DNA of 64,000 nt from Leucobacter zeae (lineage in GTDB: Bacteria > Actinomycetota > Actinomycetes > Actinomycetales > Microbacteriaceae). The translations under genes and the position numbers were made by a program. Positions 52,969 to 60,839 of the stretch are shown one piece after another (position 1 is the first letter of the stretch; every line of letters starts with the position of its first letter). Location: assembly GCF_016758175.1 (NCBI RefSeq), contig NZ_QYAB01000001.1, positions 1,527,849 through 1,591,848 on the forward strand. Direction: 5' to 3'. The notes beneath the pieces were generated by a model. That model worked only from the letters and a program-made list of their open reading frames with translations. It was not told where the DNA came from and did not search any database.

Positions 52969-54279
52969 TCAGCGGGCGACGTCGTCCGGTCGATCGGAGG
53001 GGTGCGGGAGGTCCTCCGGAGCGATCGGCCGCGTGGCCTGATCGTCATCCGAAGCATCCGAAGCATCCGAAGCAGCCGGATCGGAGGGGCGGACGTCGCT
53101 CGAGCCGCTTGAATCCGCGGTCTCCGCGGCCGCGCCCGTATCCTCCGCGGCCGCGCCGGATTCCTCCGCCCCTGCTCCCAGGCCGCGGTCGATGTCGGCG
53201 GCGGTCAGCGGTTCGACGAACTCCGTGTCGCCCCCGAACATCCGGTCCTCGTCGAGCGCCTCGTACGCCGCGGTGTCCGAGAGGTGATCGACGACCTGCG
53301 GGGTCTCCTCGAGCAGCGCCGACACCTCGCCCTCGTTCATAGGAGCGCGCGCACGCCCGCGCTCGAACGCAAGACCGAGCGGTCCTCCGGCTCCGACCAT
53401 GCGATCGAGCATGGCGACGGCGTCGTCGATGATGTCCTGGTCGTGCGACTCGACGCCGTGGAGCAACCACCTCGCGACCTCGAGCTCGTGGTAGAGCGCC
53501 GCGCGCGTGCGGAGGTGGCCGAGCGATCCGGGGGCGTCTCGGAGATCCGCGTACCGCGCGAGGACGGCGTCGAGCACATCCGGGCCGGCGGCGAGCAGCC
53601 AAGCCAGGTCGGAGGCGGGGTCGCCGACGGAGCACTCGGACCAGCCCAGCACGCCGATGATCTCGCCGTCGTCGAGCCGCAGCTGGTCCGCGTCGAGCGA
53701 GCCGTGGACGAGTTGCGGGGCGAAGTCCCACACCTCCGCGGCCTCGACCACCCGCTTCCAGCGCAGCCGCACGGTCTCGGGAAGCAGACGGGTGCCGTCC
53801 GCGCGGTCGATGAGACGATCGGCGCGGAGCCGGAGATCCTGCGCGGTGCGCACCGGCAGCCCGCCGTTCTGCGCGATGCTCTGGGGCAGCTCGTGGATCG
53901 CGGCCACCGTGCGGGCGATCGGCAGGAGCAGCATCGCATCCTCCGCGAGATCCTCGGCGTCGAACCGGTCGCCGTCGACGTAGGTCGTGACGACGGCGCG
54001 GGTGTCCCCGGCCCGGGTCATGCCCAGCGCCTCGGGGACTGCGAACGGGAGGCGGCTGCGCGGTCCCTCGGTGAGCGCCGCCATGCCGAGCAGCTCTGCG
54101 GACTGACGCACCTGGGAGGTCTGGGTGCGCGGTACGCGTACGAGCAAGTCGGCATCCTCGCTCGCGATGACGGCTGAGACGAATTCCTCGCCGGTTTCAT
54201 GCTCCCGCGCGCCGAAGACCGCGAGGCCCGGAACGGCCGAGGTCGCGAGCGCGGCTAGAGTGAAGGGGATGCTGGCCAT
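52969..54279 (-). CDS. Aminoglycoside-phosphotransferase-fold protein, likely pseudokinase
   Basis: 436 residues. The APH fold is clear from L-V-H-G-S-L-D-A-D-Q-L-R-L and V-G-D-P-A-S-D-L-A-W-L, but the catalytic residues are changed: the HGD aspartate is Ser194, the following Asn is Gln199, and the I-D-W aspartate is Gly212 (L-G-W). Phosphotransfer is therefore unlikely. The last 110 residues are acidic and low-complexity, with an A-A-A-E-D-T-G type repeat. TACGCT six bases before the ATG fixes the start. A gene of this type beside adnB or nudC is common in Actinobacteria. Confidence 0.83.
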   Translation of the reverse strand: MASIPFTLAALATSAVPGLAVFGAREHETGEEFVSAVIASEDADLLVRVPRTQTSQVRQSAELLGMAALTEGPRSRLPFAVPEALGMTRAGDTRAVVTTYVDGDRFDAEDLAEDAMLLLPIARTVAAIHELPQSIAQNGGLPVRTAQDLRLRADRLIDRADGTRLLPETVRLRWKRVVEAAEVWDFAPQLVHGSLDADQLRLDDGEIIGVLGWSECSVGDPASDLAWLLAAGPDVLDAVLARYADLRDAPGSLGHLRTRAALYHELEVARWLLHGVESHDQDIIDDAVAMLDRMVGAGGPLGLAFERGRARAPMNEGEVSALLEETPQVVDHLSDTAAYEALDEDRMFGGDTEFVEPLTAADIDRGLGAGAEESGAAAEDTGAAAETADSSGSSDVRPSDPAASDASDASDDDQATRPIAPEDLPHPSDRPDDVAR

Positions 54280-54285
54280 GCACTC

Positions 54286-54291
54286 AGCGTA
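54286..54291 (-). promoter_or_regulatory. -10 box of the kinase-like gene, leaderless
   Basis: TACGCT on the minus strand, six bases before the ATG at 54279. Confidence 0.55.
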
Positions 54292-54401
54292 GGCACCCTC
54301 GGGGAGTCCGGCGGCGCGCCACGCGCACCGGAGCGCACACGGCCGGCGATGAGGATTTCGATCGCGACCGGCGTCCGCGGAGGCCGGCGAAGGGGAGACG
54401 A

Positions 54402-55361
54402 GTGAACACATCGGATCGGCCGCCGCTCGCGAGCGGCGCCGTCGAGCGCGACGCCGAGACGCGCATGTCGGAGGAAGCGCTGGCCGCGGCCTGGCGCGAA
54501 CCCGGCGCCCGAATCCTGACCGTGCGGGGACAGGATGTCCCGATCGTGGAGGACGACCGAGGTCCCAGGCTCGCGCTCGACGCGACGTCGGGGGAGTACG
54601 CGCTCGAGGGGCCGCCCGATTCCGACGGTCGTCCCGGGCCCCTGCAGCACCTGTTCCTCGGGAGGGTGGCGGGCGATCCGATGTTCGCGACCGCCGCCGC
54701 CGAGGGCGCCGAATCCGGGTCGGACGGCGAGAGCGACGTGGCATGGGTCCACCCGTTCGAGGTCGGAGGGAGTCTCTCGGACGCCGAGCGCGAGCTCATC
54801 GCCATCGCGTCGGCACTCATCAGGTGGCATGAAGCCGCCGGCTTCTCGCCCCGGGACGGCGGCCCGACCCGTCCGGTGCAGGGCGGCTGGGCGCGGCTCG
54901 ACGAGCGCGGCGGCGAGCTCTTCCCGCGCACCGATCCCGCCGTGATCGTTCTGATCGAGCACGAGGACCGGGTGCTGCTCGGGTCGAACGCGCTGTGGCA
55001 GCCCGACCGGTTCTCGCTGCTCGCCGGGTTCGTCGAGGCGGGGGAGTCCCTCGAGGAGGCGGTCAGGCGCGAGGTGTTCGAGGAGTCGGGGGTGCGCCTC
55101 GGCGAGGTCGAGTACGTCACCTCGCAGCCGTGGCCCTTCCCGCGCTCGCTGATGCTCGGCTTCCGGGCGCGCCTCGCCGAGGGCGTCGATCCCGGGCACC
55201 TCGTGCCCGCGCCCGACGAGATCTCGGAGCTCCGCTGGTTCACCCGCGACGAGCTCCGCGAACCGCGGGCACCGCTCACGCTCCCGAGATCGCTCTCGAT
55301 CGCCGGGTGGATGCTGGCGAAGTGGCTGAAGGAGGACCTCGCCGGTGACGCACGCGGCTGA
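54402..55361 (+). CDS. nudC: NAD(+) diphosphatase NudC, zinc-ribbon cysteines lost
   Basis: 319 residues. Hydrolyses NADH and can remove NAD caps from RNA. The Nudix box G-F-V-E-A-G-E-S-L-E-E-A-V-R-R-E (from about 208) and the NudC signature S-Q-P-W-P-F-P-R-S are intact. The usual zinc ribbon before it, C-x2-C-G ... C-x2-C, is replaced: F-S-P-R-D-G-G-P-T, then A-R-L-D-E-R-G-G. The protein contains no cysteine at all. GTG at 54402 follows AAGGGGAG by about five bases. It overlaps uvrD2 by 17 bases. Confidence 0.92.
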   Translation: MNTSDRPPLASGAVERDAETRMSEEALAAAWREPGARILTVRGQDVPIVEDDRGPRLALDATSGEYALEGPPDSDGRPGPLQHLFLGRVAGDPMFATAAAEGAESGSDGESDVAWVHPFEVGGSLSDAERELIAIASALIRWHEAAGFSPRDGGPTRPVQGGWARLDERGGELFPRTDPAVIVLIEHEDRVLLGSNALWQPDRFSLLAGFVEAGESLEEAVRREVFEESGVRLGEVEYVTSQPWPFPRSLMLGFRARLAEGVDPGHLVPAPDEISELRWFTRDELREPRAPLTLPRSLSIAGWMLAKWLKEDLAGDARG

Positions 55362-57066
55362 TCGGATCCTCGAGGGACTGGATCCCGACCAGCGCGAGAT
55401 CGCCGAGTGCCTCCGCGGCCCGGTCGCGGTGCTCGCGGGCGCCGGCACCGGCAAGACCCGTGCCATCACGCACCGGATCGCCTACGGGGTGCTGAGCGGT
55501 GTTTACGACGCCGAGCGCGTGCTCGCGGTCACCTTCACGCGCAAGGCCGCCGGAGAGCTGCAGGGCCGCCTGCGCGGACTCGGCGCCGAGGGCGTGCGGG
55601 CGCAGACGTTCCACGGCGCCGCGCTCGCCCAGCTCGGCCACTTCTGGCCGCAGTTCGTCGGCGGGGCGGCGCCGCAGGTGCTTCCCGGCAAGGTCGCAGC
55701 CATCTCCCAAGCCGTCGAGGCCACGGGCCTGCGGCTCGGGGCCGAGGCGCTGCGCGACGTCGCTTCCGAGATCGAATGGCGCAAGACCTCGATGCTGAGC
55801 ATCGACGGGTACGCGGCGCGAGTTGGCGATCGCCCCGTGCCCCAGGGGCTCACGGACGAGCAGCTCGTCGACGTGCACCGCGCCTACGCCGCACTGCTCG
55901 AGGAGCGCAGGCAGATCGATTTCGAGGACGTGCTGGTGCTGCTCACGGGGATGCTCGAGAGCGAACCGCGGGCGGCGCTGCAGATGCGCGAGCGCTACCG
56001 CTTCTTCACCGTGGACGAGTTCCAGGACGTGTCGCCGCTGCAGCACGCGCTGCTCAAGGTGTGGCTGGGGACGCGGGACGAGCTCTGCGTCGTGGGCGAC
56101 GCGAGCCAGACCATCTACTCATTCGCGGGTGCGTCGAGCTCCTACCTGCTGCGCTTCGGCGCGGAGTACCCGCACGCTCGGGAGATCCGGCTCGAGCGCA
56201 ACTATCGGTCGGTCGAACCGATCGTGCGGCTCTCGAACCGGCTCATGCGCGATCGTCCGGGTGCCCTCACGCTCCGCGCAGTGCGCGCGGACGAGGACCG
56301 GACGAGGCCGTCCGCAGCCGCGGCGAAGCAGCGGGCAGCGGCCGCGCCGTCGTTCGGCTGGTTCGCCAGCGAGCACGACGAGGCCGAAGCGGTCGCCGAC
56401 TCCATCGCCGCCGCGATCCGGGCAGGCACGGCGGCATCCGAGATCGCGGTGCTCTACCGCACGAACGCGCAGTCGGCCCGCTTCGAGGAGGCTTTGCGGC
56501 GGCGCGAGATCGGTGTGCGCGTGCACGGTGCGCAGCGCTTCTTCGATCGCGCCGATGTGCGCCAGGCGATCATGCTCATCCGCGGCGAGGCGAAGGTCGC
56601 CGACCCGCGTCCGCTCTTCCAGATCGTCAGCGACGTCCTGCGCGCCGGAGGATGGAGCGCGCAACCGCCCGAGGTCGCTGCGCAGCGTGAGAAGTGGGAG
56701 GCGCTCGGAGCGCTGCTCTCGCTCGTCGACGAGATGCCGGACGGCGCCGGGATCCGCGAGTTCAGCGACGAACTGCTCGCCCGCCAGCGCGCGCATCACG
56801 AACCGACTGTCGAGGCGGTGACGCTCAGCGCCATCCACGCTGCGAAGGGCCTCGAATGGTCGATGGTGCACGTCGTGGGGATGAGCGAGGGCGTGCTCCC
56901 CATCGCGCACGCGACCGACGACGAGGCCGTCGCAGAGGAGCGGCGGCTCTGCTACGTCGCATTCACCCGAGCGCGGGATGTGCTGCGGCTCTCGGGGGTG
57001 GAGGGCGGCGGGCGCGCTCGACGGGCCCCGTCACGCTTCATCGCGGAGGCCGGGATCGCGATCTGA
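55345..57066 (+). CDS. uvrD2: SF1 DNA helicase UvrD2, short form
   Basis: 573 residues. Full UvrD motor: Walker A A-G-A-G-T-G-K-T (31-38), V-T-F-T-R-K-A-A, V-D-E-F-Q-D-V, G-D-A-S-Q-T-I-Y, L-E-R-N-Y-R-S, I-H-A-A-K-G-L-E-W and V-A-F-T-R-A-R-D. Mycobacterial UvrD2 continues with an HRDC domain and a tetracysteine domain; this protein ends soon after motif VI at A-P-S-R-F-I-A-E-A-G. It starts inside the nudC end, so the two form an operon. Its last 36 bases are also the 3' end of the opposite-strand gene. Confidence 0.92.
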   Translation: MTHAADRILEGLDPDQREIAECLRGPVAVLAGAGTGKTRAITHRIAYGVLSGVYDAERVLAVTFTRKAAGELQGRLRGLGAEGVRAQTFHGAALAQLGHFWPQFVGGAAPQVLPGKVAAISQAVEATGLRLGAEALRDVASEIEWRKTSMLSIDGYAARVGDRPVPQGLTDEQLVDVHRAYAALLEERRQIDFEDVLVLLTGMLESEPRAALQMRERYRFFTVDEFQDVSPLQHALLKVWLGTRDELCVVGDASQTIYSFAGASSSYLLRFGAEYPHAREIRLERNYRSVEPIVRLSNRLMRDRPGALTLRAVRADEDRTRPSAAAAKQRAAAAPSFGWFASEHDEAEAVADSIAAAIRAGTAASEIAVLYRTNAQSARFEEALRRREIGVRVHGAQRFFDRADVRQAIMLIRGEAKVADPRPLFQIVSDVLRAGGWSAQPPEVAAQREKWEALGALLSLVDEMPDGAGIREFSDELLARQRAHHEPTVEAVTLSAIHAAKGLEWSMVHVVGMSEGVLPIAHATDDEAVAEERRLCYVAFTRARDVLRLSGVEGGGRARRAPSRFIAEAGIAI

Positions 57067-57963
57067 ACCCCGTGCATCGGCATCGGCATCGGCGCCGGGC
57101 GCCGGCGCGGCGATCGAGCAGGCGCACTCGGGGTGGGGGTCGACCGGGAGCGCGCGGAACGGTCCCGCCACGCGGCCGCGACGCATCGGGATCACGAAGC
57201 GCTCGCGGTGCGTCCGGTCGCCGCCAGCCACCCACTCACGCATCGTCATGGCGGCCACCGCTGCGGCCATGTGCGCACCCCCGGAGGTCTCGGCGCTCGG
57301 TCGCTTCCCGAGCAGCTGGGCGCCGAGGAGCGGTGCGGCGGGGTCGTCGTCGATGAGGGCGAGCGAGATGCACGCGTGGCACGGCGCATCGCCGGCTTCG
57401 AGCAGCGGACCCACGTGAACCGCCGCATCGGTGAAGCGGATGGGCAAGTGCGGCACCGCGTCGGCGAGCCACCGCCGCTCTGGATCGAGCGGCTCGATGA
57501 ACCGCTCGACCAGCACGGCGACGTCGATGGAACGGGCGAGTCCGTCGAGCACGAAGCCCGCGGGCCCGCCGGTCTCCGGTCGCCCGGGAGCCGCTACGGC
57601 GCACGCCCCCGAAGCCAGGAGCCCGGAGGCGAGCCCCACCGCCTCGCGTCCCCCGTCGGCGATCCGGACGCGGAGCACGCGCGGGGGAGACGCACCGGCC
57701 TCGGCCGGGTCCGCCTCCTCCAGCACCGGGGCGAGCGCCGACAGCGTGCGCCGCACGTCCGGGCCGCTCGAGCCGAGCGCCTCGGCCTCCCTCAGGAGGG
57801 CGCGGCTCGGAAGCCCCGCAGCGAGCTTGGCGATGAGACGCTGCGCTCCCGCGGACGGGTGCTCGAGCCGGGCGACCGCTGTCTCGAATCCGAAGCGCAG
57901 CGTGTCGACGTCCTCCCAGCACGCCGGGAAATCGGGGTTCAACCGGGTGATCGGGCCTGTCAT
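57031..57963 (-). CDS. Orphan E1/ThiF-like protein (TOMM cyclodehydratase-partner-like)
   Basis: 310 residues. The C-terminal half has V-G-P-L-L-E-A-G-D-A-P-C-H-A-C and D-D-D-P-A-A-P-L-L-G-A-Q-L, the pattern of the bacteriocin cyclodehydratase/TOMM leader-binding family (TIGR03882), and a tetracysteine set C195, C198, C280, C282 like the zinc site of E1 enzymes. A Rossmann-like nucleotide loop is not obvious. No YcaO gene, precursor peptide or dehydrogenase is nearby, so it is not part of a visible natural-product cluster. Start 57963 has CAGACT six bases upstream. Confidence 0.75.
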   Translation of the reverse strand: MTGPITRLNPDFPACWEDVDTLRFGFETAVARLEHPSAGAQRLIAKLAAGLPSRALLREAEALGSSGPDVRRTLSALAPVLEEADPAEAGASPPRVLRVRIADGGREAVGLASGLLASGACAVAAPGRPETGGPAGFVLDGLARSIDVAVLVERFIEPLDPERRWLADAVPHLPIRFTDAAVHVGPLLEAGDAPCHACISLALIDDDPAAPLLGAQLLGKRPSAETSGGAHMAAAVAAMTMREWVAGGDRTHRERFVIPMRRGRVAGPFRALPVDPHPECACSIAAPAPGADADADARGSDRDPGLRDEA

Positions 57964-57969
57964 ACCGAC

Positions 57970-57975
57970 AGTCTG
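57970..57975 (-). promoter_or_regulatory. -10 box of the E1-like gene, leaderless
   Basis: CAGACT (T to C at the first position) on the minus strand, six bases before the ATG at 57963. Confidence 0.4.
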
Positions 57976-58076
57976 GCCGGACGCGACCCTCCGGCGCGGA
58001 TTCTCCACAGATCCGGCAGGGATTCGCGCCGCAGGGCTCGCCGAGCAGCCGTTGTGGGCGGAGTCGCGACGCCGCG

Positions 58077-59477
58077 CTACTTCGCCGAGTCGGTGCCGTC
58101 CTCCCCGCCCTCGTGGGGCGGCAGCTCTCCGTCGAGGAGCTGAGCGAGAGCGGCGTCGAACTCGTCGGGCTCCGAACCGGGAGCCGCATCGGCCAGGCCG
58201 AGCCGCTCGAGCAGTCGTGCCGGATGGTCGAGCTCCTCCGAGGTCGGCAGAAGATCCGGGTGCGACCAGAGCCCGTCCCTGACGGCGACGCCGCCCCGGT
58301 CGGAGACCAGCCGCCAGAGCGCCGCCGCCTCGCGCAGGCGGCGCGGCCGGAGCTCGAGCCCCGCGAGCGCGGCGAACGCGTGCTCGGCGGGCCCGCCCGT
58401 CGCACGTCGGCGTCGCACCATCTCGGCGATCGCGTCAGCGCCGGGGATCCGCTTCGCAGCGTCCGCCGTCACGACGTCCACCCAGCCCTCGATGAGCGCG
58501 AGCATCGTCTCGAGCCTGCCGTGCGCGGCCTCCTGGGCCTCGGACTTCGGCGGGATCAGCGCACCGCCCGAGATGAGCTCCTGGATCTGCTCCGGGTGCT
58601 CGGGATCCAGCTCGCGCGCGAACTCCTCGATCCGGTCGGTGTCGATGCTGATCCCGCGCGCGTAGTCCGTGATCGCGGTGAGCAGGTGCAGCCGCAGCCA
58701 CTTGCTGTGGCGGAACAGCCGCGCGTGGGCGAGCTCGCGCACGGCCAGGTAGAGCGTGACGGCCTCGGCATCCTGATCCAGACCCTCGGCGAACGCAGCG
58801 ACGCCGCCGGGGAGCAGGGCTCCGCCTTCGCGGCCCGGACCCGCGAGCAGCGGGATCCCGATGTCCCCTGCCGAGACCACCTCGCCCGAGAGCTTGCCGA
58901 CGATCGTGCCGAGCTGCACCGCGAACAGGGCTCCGCCGACGCTCCGCAGCATCGGTGCGGCGCCCTGGAGCGCCCCGCTCAGCTCCTCGGGCATCTGGCT
59001 CCTGAGCGCGTCCATGAGCGCCGCCGTGATGGACTCGGCCACGGGCTCGGCGAGGCTGATCCACGTGTCGACCGACTGCTGCACCCATTCGATGCGCGAG
59101 AGGGTGCGGGGCGCGTCGGGGGTGGCGCCGAGGTCGGTGACCTCGTCGAGCCAGAGCGTCGCGACCGGGAATGCTCGCGTCGCGGGAGCCGGATCCCCGG
59201 CGGGCGACCCGCCTGCCACCTCGATCGCGGTGCGGCGCGCTGCCGACCAATCGATCCCGTCCGTCGGCTGCTGCATCGCTCCGCGGAGCGTGTTGAAGAG
59301 CCCCTGCATGGCTGCCGGGTCGCCCGGCAGCCCCGCGGCCTTCGCGAACTGCTCGGCATCGATGCCGCTGCCCCCCATGTCGCCTCCGGCGAGCATGTCG
59401 CGGAGGATCCGCTGCAGCTCCTCGAATCCTCCGTCCCCGTCGCGATCCTCAGGTCCGCCGTGCTCGTGCGCGCTCAT
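58077..59477 (-). CDS. Zinc-dependent metalloprotease-family protein (Zincin_2/DUF2342)
   Basis: 466 residues. A family characteristic of Actinobacteria, always near uvrD2 and the PDZ protease in the genomes I know. The presumed metal motif reads R-E-L-A-H followed by A-R-L-F-R-H, so only E-x2-H of HExxH is present; this R-E-x-A-H form appears usual for the family. Proteolysis has not been shown to my knowledge. The N-terminus is Gly/Asp-rich. ATG at 59477 follows GAGGAG. It is divergent from the PDZ-Lon gene. Confidence 0.88.
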   Translation of the reverse strand: MSAHEHGGPEDRDGDGGFEELQRILRDMLAGGDMGGSGIDAEQFAKAAGLPGDPAAMQGLFNTLRGAMQQPTDGIDWSAARRTAIEVAGGSPAGDPAPATRAFPVATLWLDEVTDLGATPDAPRTLSRIEWVQQSVDTWISLAEPVAESITAALMDALRSQMPEELSGALQGAAPMLRSVGGALFAVQLGTIVGKLSGEVVSAGDIGIPLLAGPGREGGALLPGGVAAFAEGLDQDAEAVTLYLAVRELAHARLFRHSKWLRLHLLTAITDYARGISIDTDRIEEFARELDPEHPEQIQELISGGALIPPKSEAQEAAHGRLETMLALIEGWVDVVTADAAKRIPGADAIAEMVRRRRATGGPAEHAFAALAGLELRPRRLREAAALWRLVSDRGGVAVRDGLWSHPDLLPTSEELDHPARLLERLGLADAAPGSEPDEFDAALAQLLDGELPPHEGGEDGTDSAK

Positions 59478-59628
59478 CCCGAACTCCTCAATTCCGTAGC
59501 GATTCAACGCTACGGCAACACTGCCAGTTCCGCCTGCTAGATTGATCGGCGCTCGGCGAACTCCATTGCGCCGACTGCGAACAGCGGCCGCCGCCGCGCG
59601 CAGGGAAGGCCGAGGACGAGGGGCGCGC

Positions 59629-60714
59629 GTGAGGGATGAGGCCGCGGAGAGACGACGCTCGCGCGTGCTCGGAGGCGTCGCGATCGCGGCGTGCGCCGTT
59701 CTGCTCGCATCGGTGATCCCGTCGCCGTACTCCATCGAGCGGCCCGGTCCGGTGGTCGACACGCTGGGCGACGTGATGATCGAGGACGAGGCGACTCCGG
59801 TCATCAAGATCTCGGGCGCCGAGACCCATCCGACCGACGGAGCGCTGAACCTGCTGACGGTGTCGATCACGGGTTCCCCCGAAGACCCGGCGAGCTGGTT
59901 GTCGCTCGTCCCCGCGGTCTTCGACCCGTCGCAGCGCATCGCGCCGCGGACGGACTTCTATCCGGAAGGCGTCAGCGACGAGGACCGGGAGGCTCAGAAC
60001 ACGGTGCTGATGGATGCCTCGCAGACCCAGGCCGCGGCAGCCGCGTTCCGGGCGCTCGGGAAGCCCGTGGGGGTCGAACTCGGGATCGGCGGCGTCTCGG
60101 AGGGCGGACCGTCCGAGGGCGAGCTCGAGCCGGGGGACCGGATCCTCTCGGTCGCGGGAGATCCGGTCGCCGACTTCTCGGATCTCCGGGAGCGGATCGT
60201 CGCCGCAGGGGCGGGCGACGCGGTCGCGATCGGGATCGAGCGCGACGGCGAACGACGGACGGTCGACGTGGTGCCCCGCATCCCCGAGGGCGGCGACGAG
60301 CCGATGATCGGCGCGGTGATTACCTCGGACTACGACCTGCCCGCCGACGTGGAGTTCACGCTCTCGCAGATCGGCGGACCGAGCGCCGGCATGATCTTCG
60401 CGATCGGGGTCTACGACCTGCTGACGCCGGGTGATCTGCTCGGCGGGCTCTCCGTCAGCGGGACCGGCACCATCACCGACGCGGGCGAGGTCGGGGCCAT
60501 CGGGGGTCTCGAGCAGAAGCTGTGGGCGGCGTCGCGGGCGGGGACCGACTTGATGCTCATCCCGGTCGACAACTGCGCCGACCTGCCCGATCGCATCCCC
60601 GGCGGGCTCGACATCGCCCCGGTGTCGACCCTCGACGAGGCGCTCGCCGCGGTCGAAGCGGCCGCCTCGGGTCGGCGCCCAGTGGGCGTCGAACGCTGCG
60701 ACGCCGCCGCCTAG
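59629..60714 (+). CDS. PDZ and Lon-protease-domain protein (YlbL family)
   Basis: 361 residues. One N-terminal membrane helix (about 13-31), then a PDZ domain (about 150-215, L-E-P-G-D-R-I-L-S-V) and a C-terminal S16 Lon-type protease domain with catalytic Ser252 in G-G-P-S-A-G and Lys297 in L-E-Q-K-L-W. It lacks the AAA ATPase of true Lon and acts at the outer face of the membrane. GTG 59629 is preferred; an upstream TTG at 59542 would add a basic alanine/arginine-rich tail. Confidence 0.9.
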   Translation: MRDEAAERRRSRVLGGVAIAACAVLLASVIPSPYSIERPGPVVDTLGDVMIEDEATPVIKISGAETHPTDGALNLLTVSITGSPEDPASWLSLVPAVFDPSQRIAPRTDFYPEGVSDEDREAQNTVLMDASQTQAAAAAFRALGKPVGVELGIGGVSEGGPSEGELEPGDRILSVAGDPVADFSDLRERIVAAGAGDAVAIGIERDGERRTVDVVPRIPEGGDEPMIGAVITSDYDLPADVEFTLSQIGGPSAGMIFAIGVYDLLTPGDLLGGLSVSGTGTITDAGEVGAIGGLEQKLWAASRAGTDLMLIPVDNCADLPDRIPGGLDIAPVSTLDEALAAVEAAASGRRPVGVERCDAAA

Positions 60715-60773
60715 CCCCGCCCGTCACGGGGCCGCGCCGCACCGCGTCGACGGGTTTGTCAGGGGTCGGCCGC

Positions 60774-60779
60774 TAGGCT
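60774..60779 (+). promoter_or_regulatory. -10 box of the UPF0182 gene
   Basis: TAGGCT, about 60 bases before the GTG at 60840, leaving a leader with AGGAAG near 60822-60827. Confidence 0.5.
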
Positions 60780-60839
60780 GGAGTCCACCCCGCTCGGCGC
60801 GCTCGTGCGCGCACAACGAACAGGAAGCAGTCCGAAGAC

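Noticed and set aside
57031..57963. A TOMM/RiPP biosynthetic cluster around the E1-like gene
   Set aside because: No YcaO, precursor peptide, dehydrogenase or exporter within the window; neighbours are helicase and protease genes.
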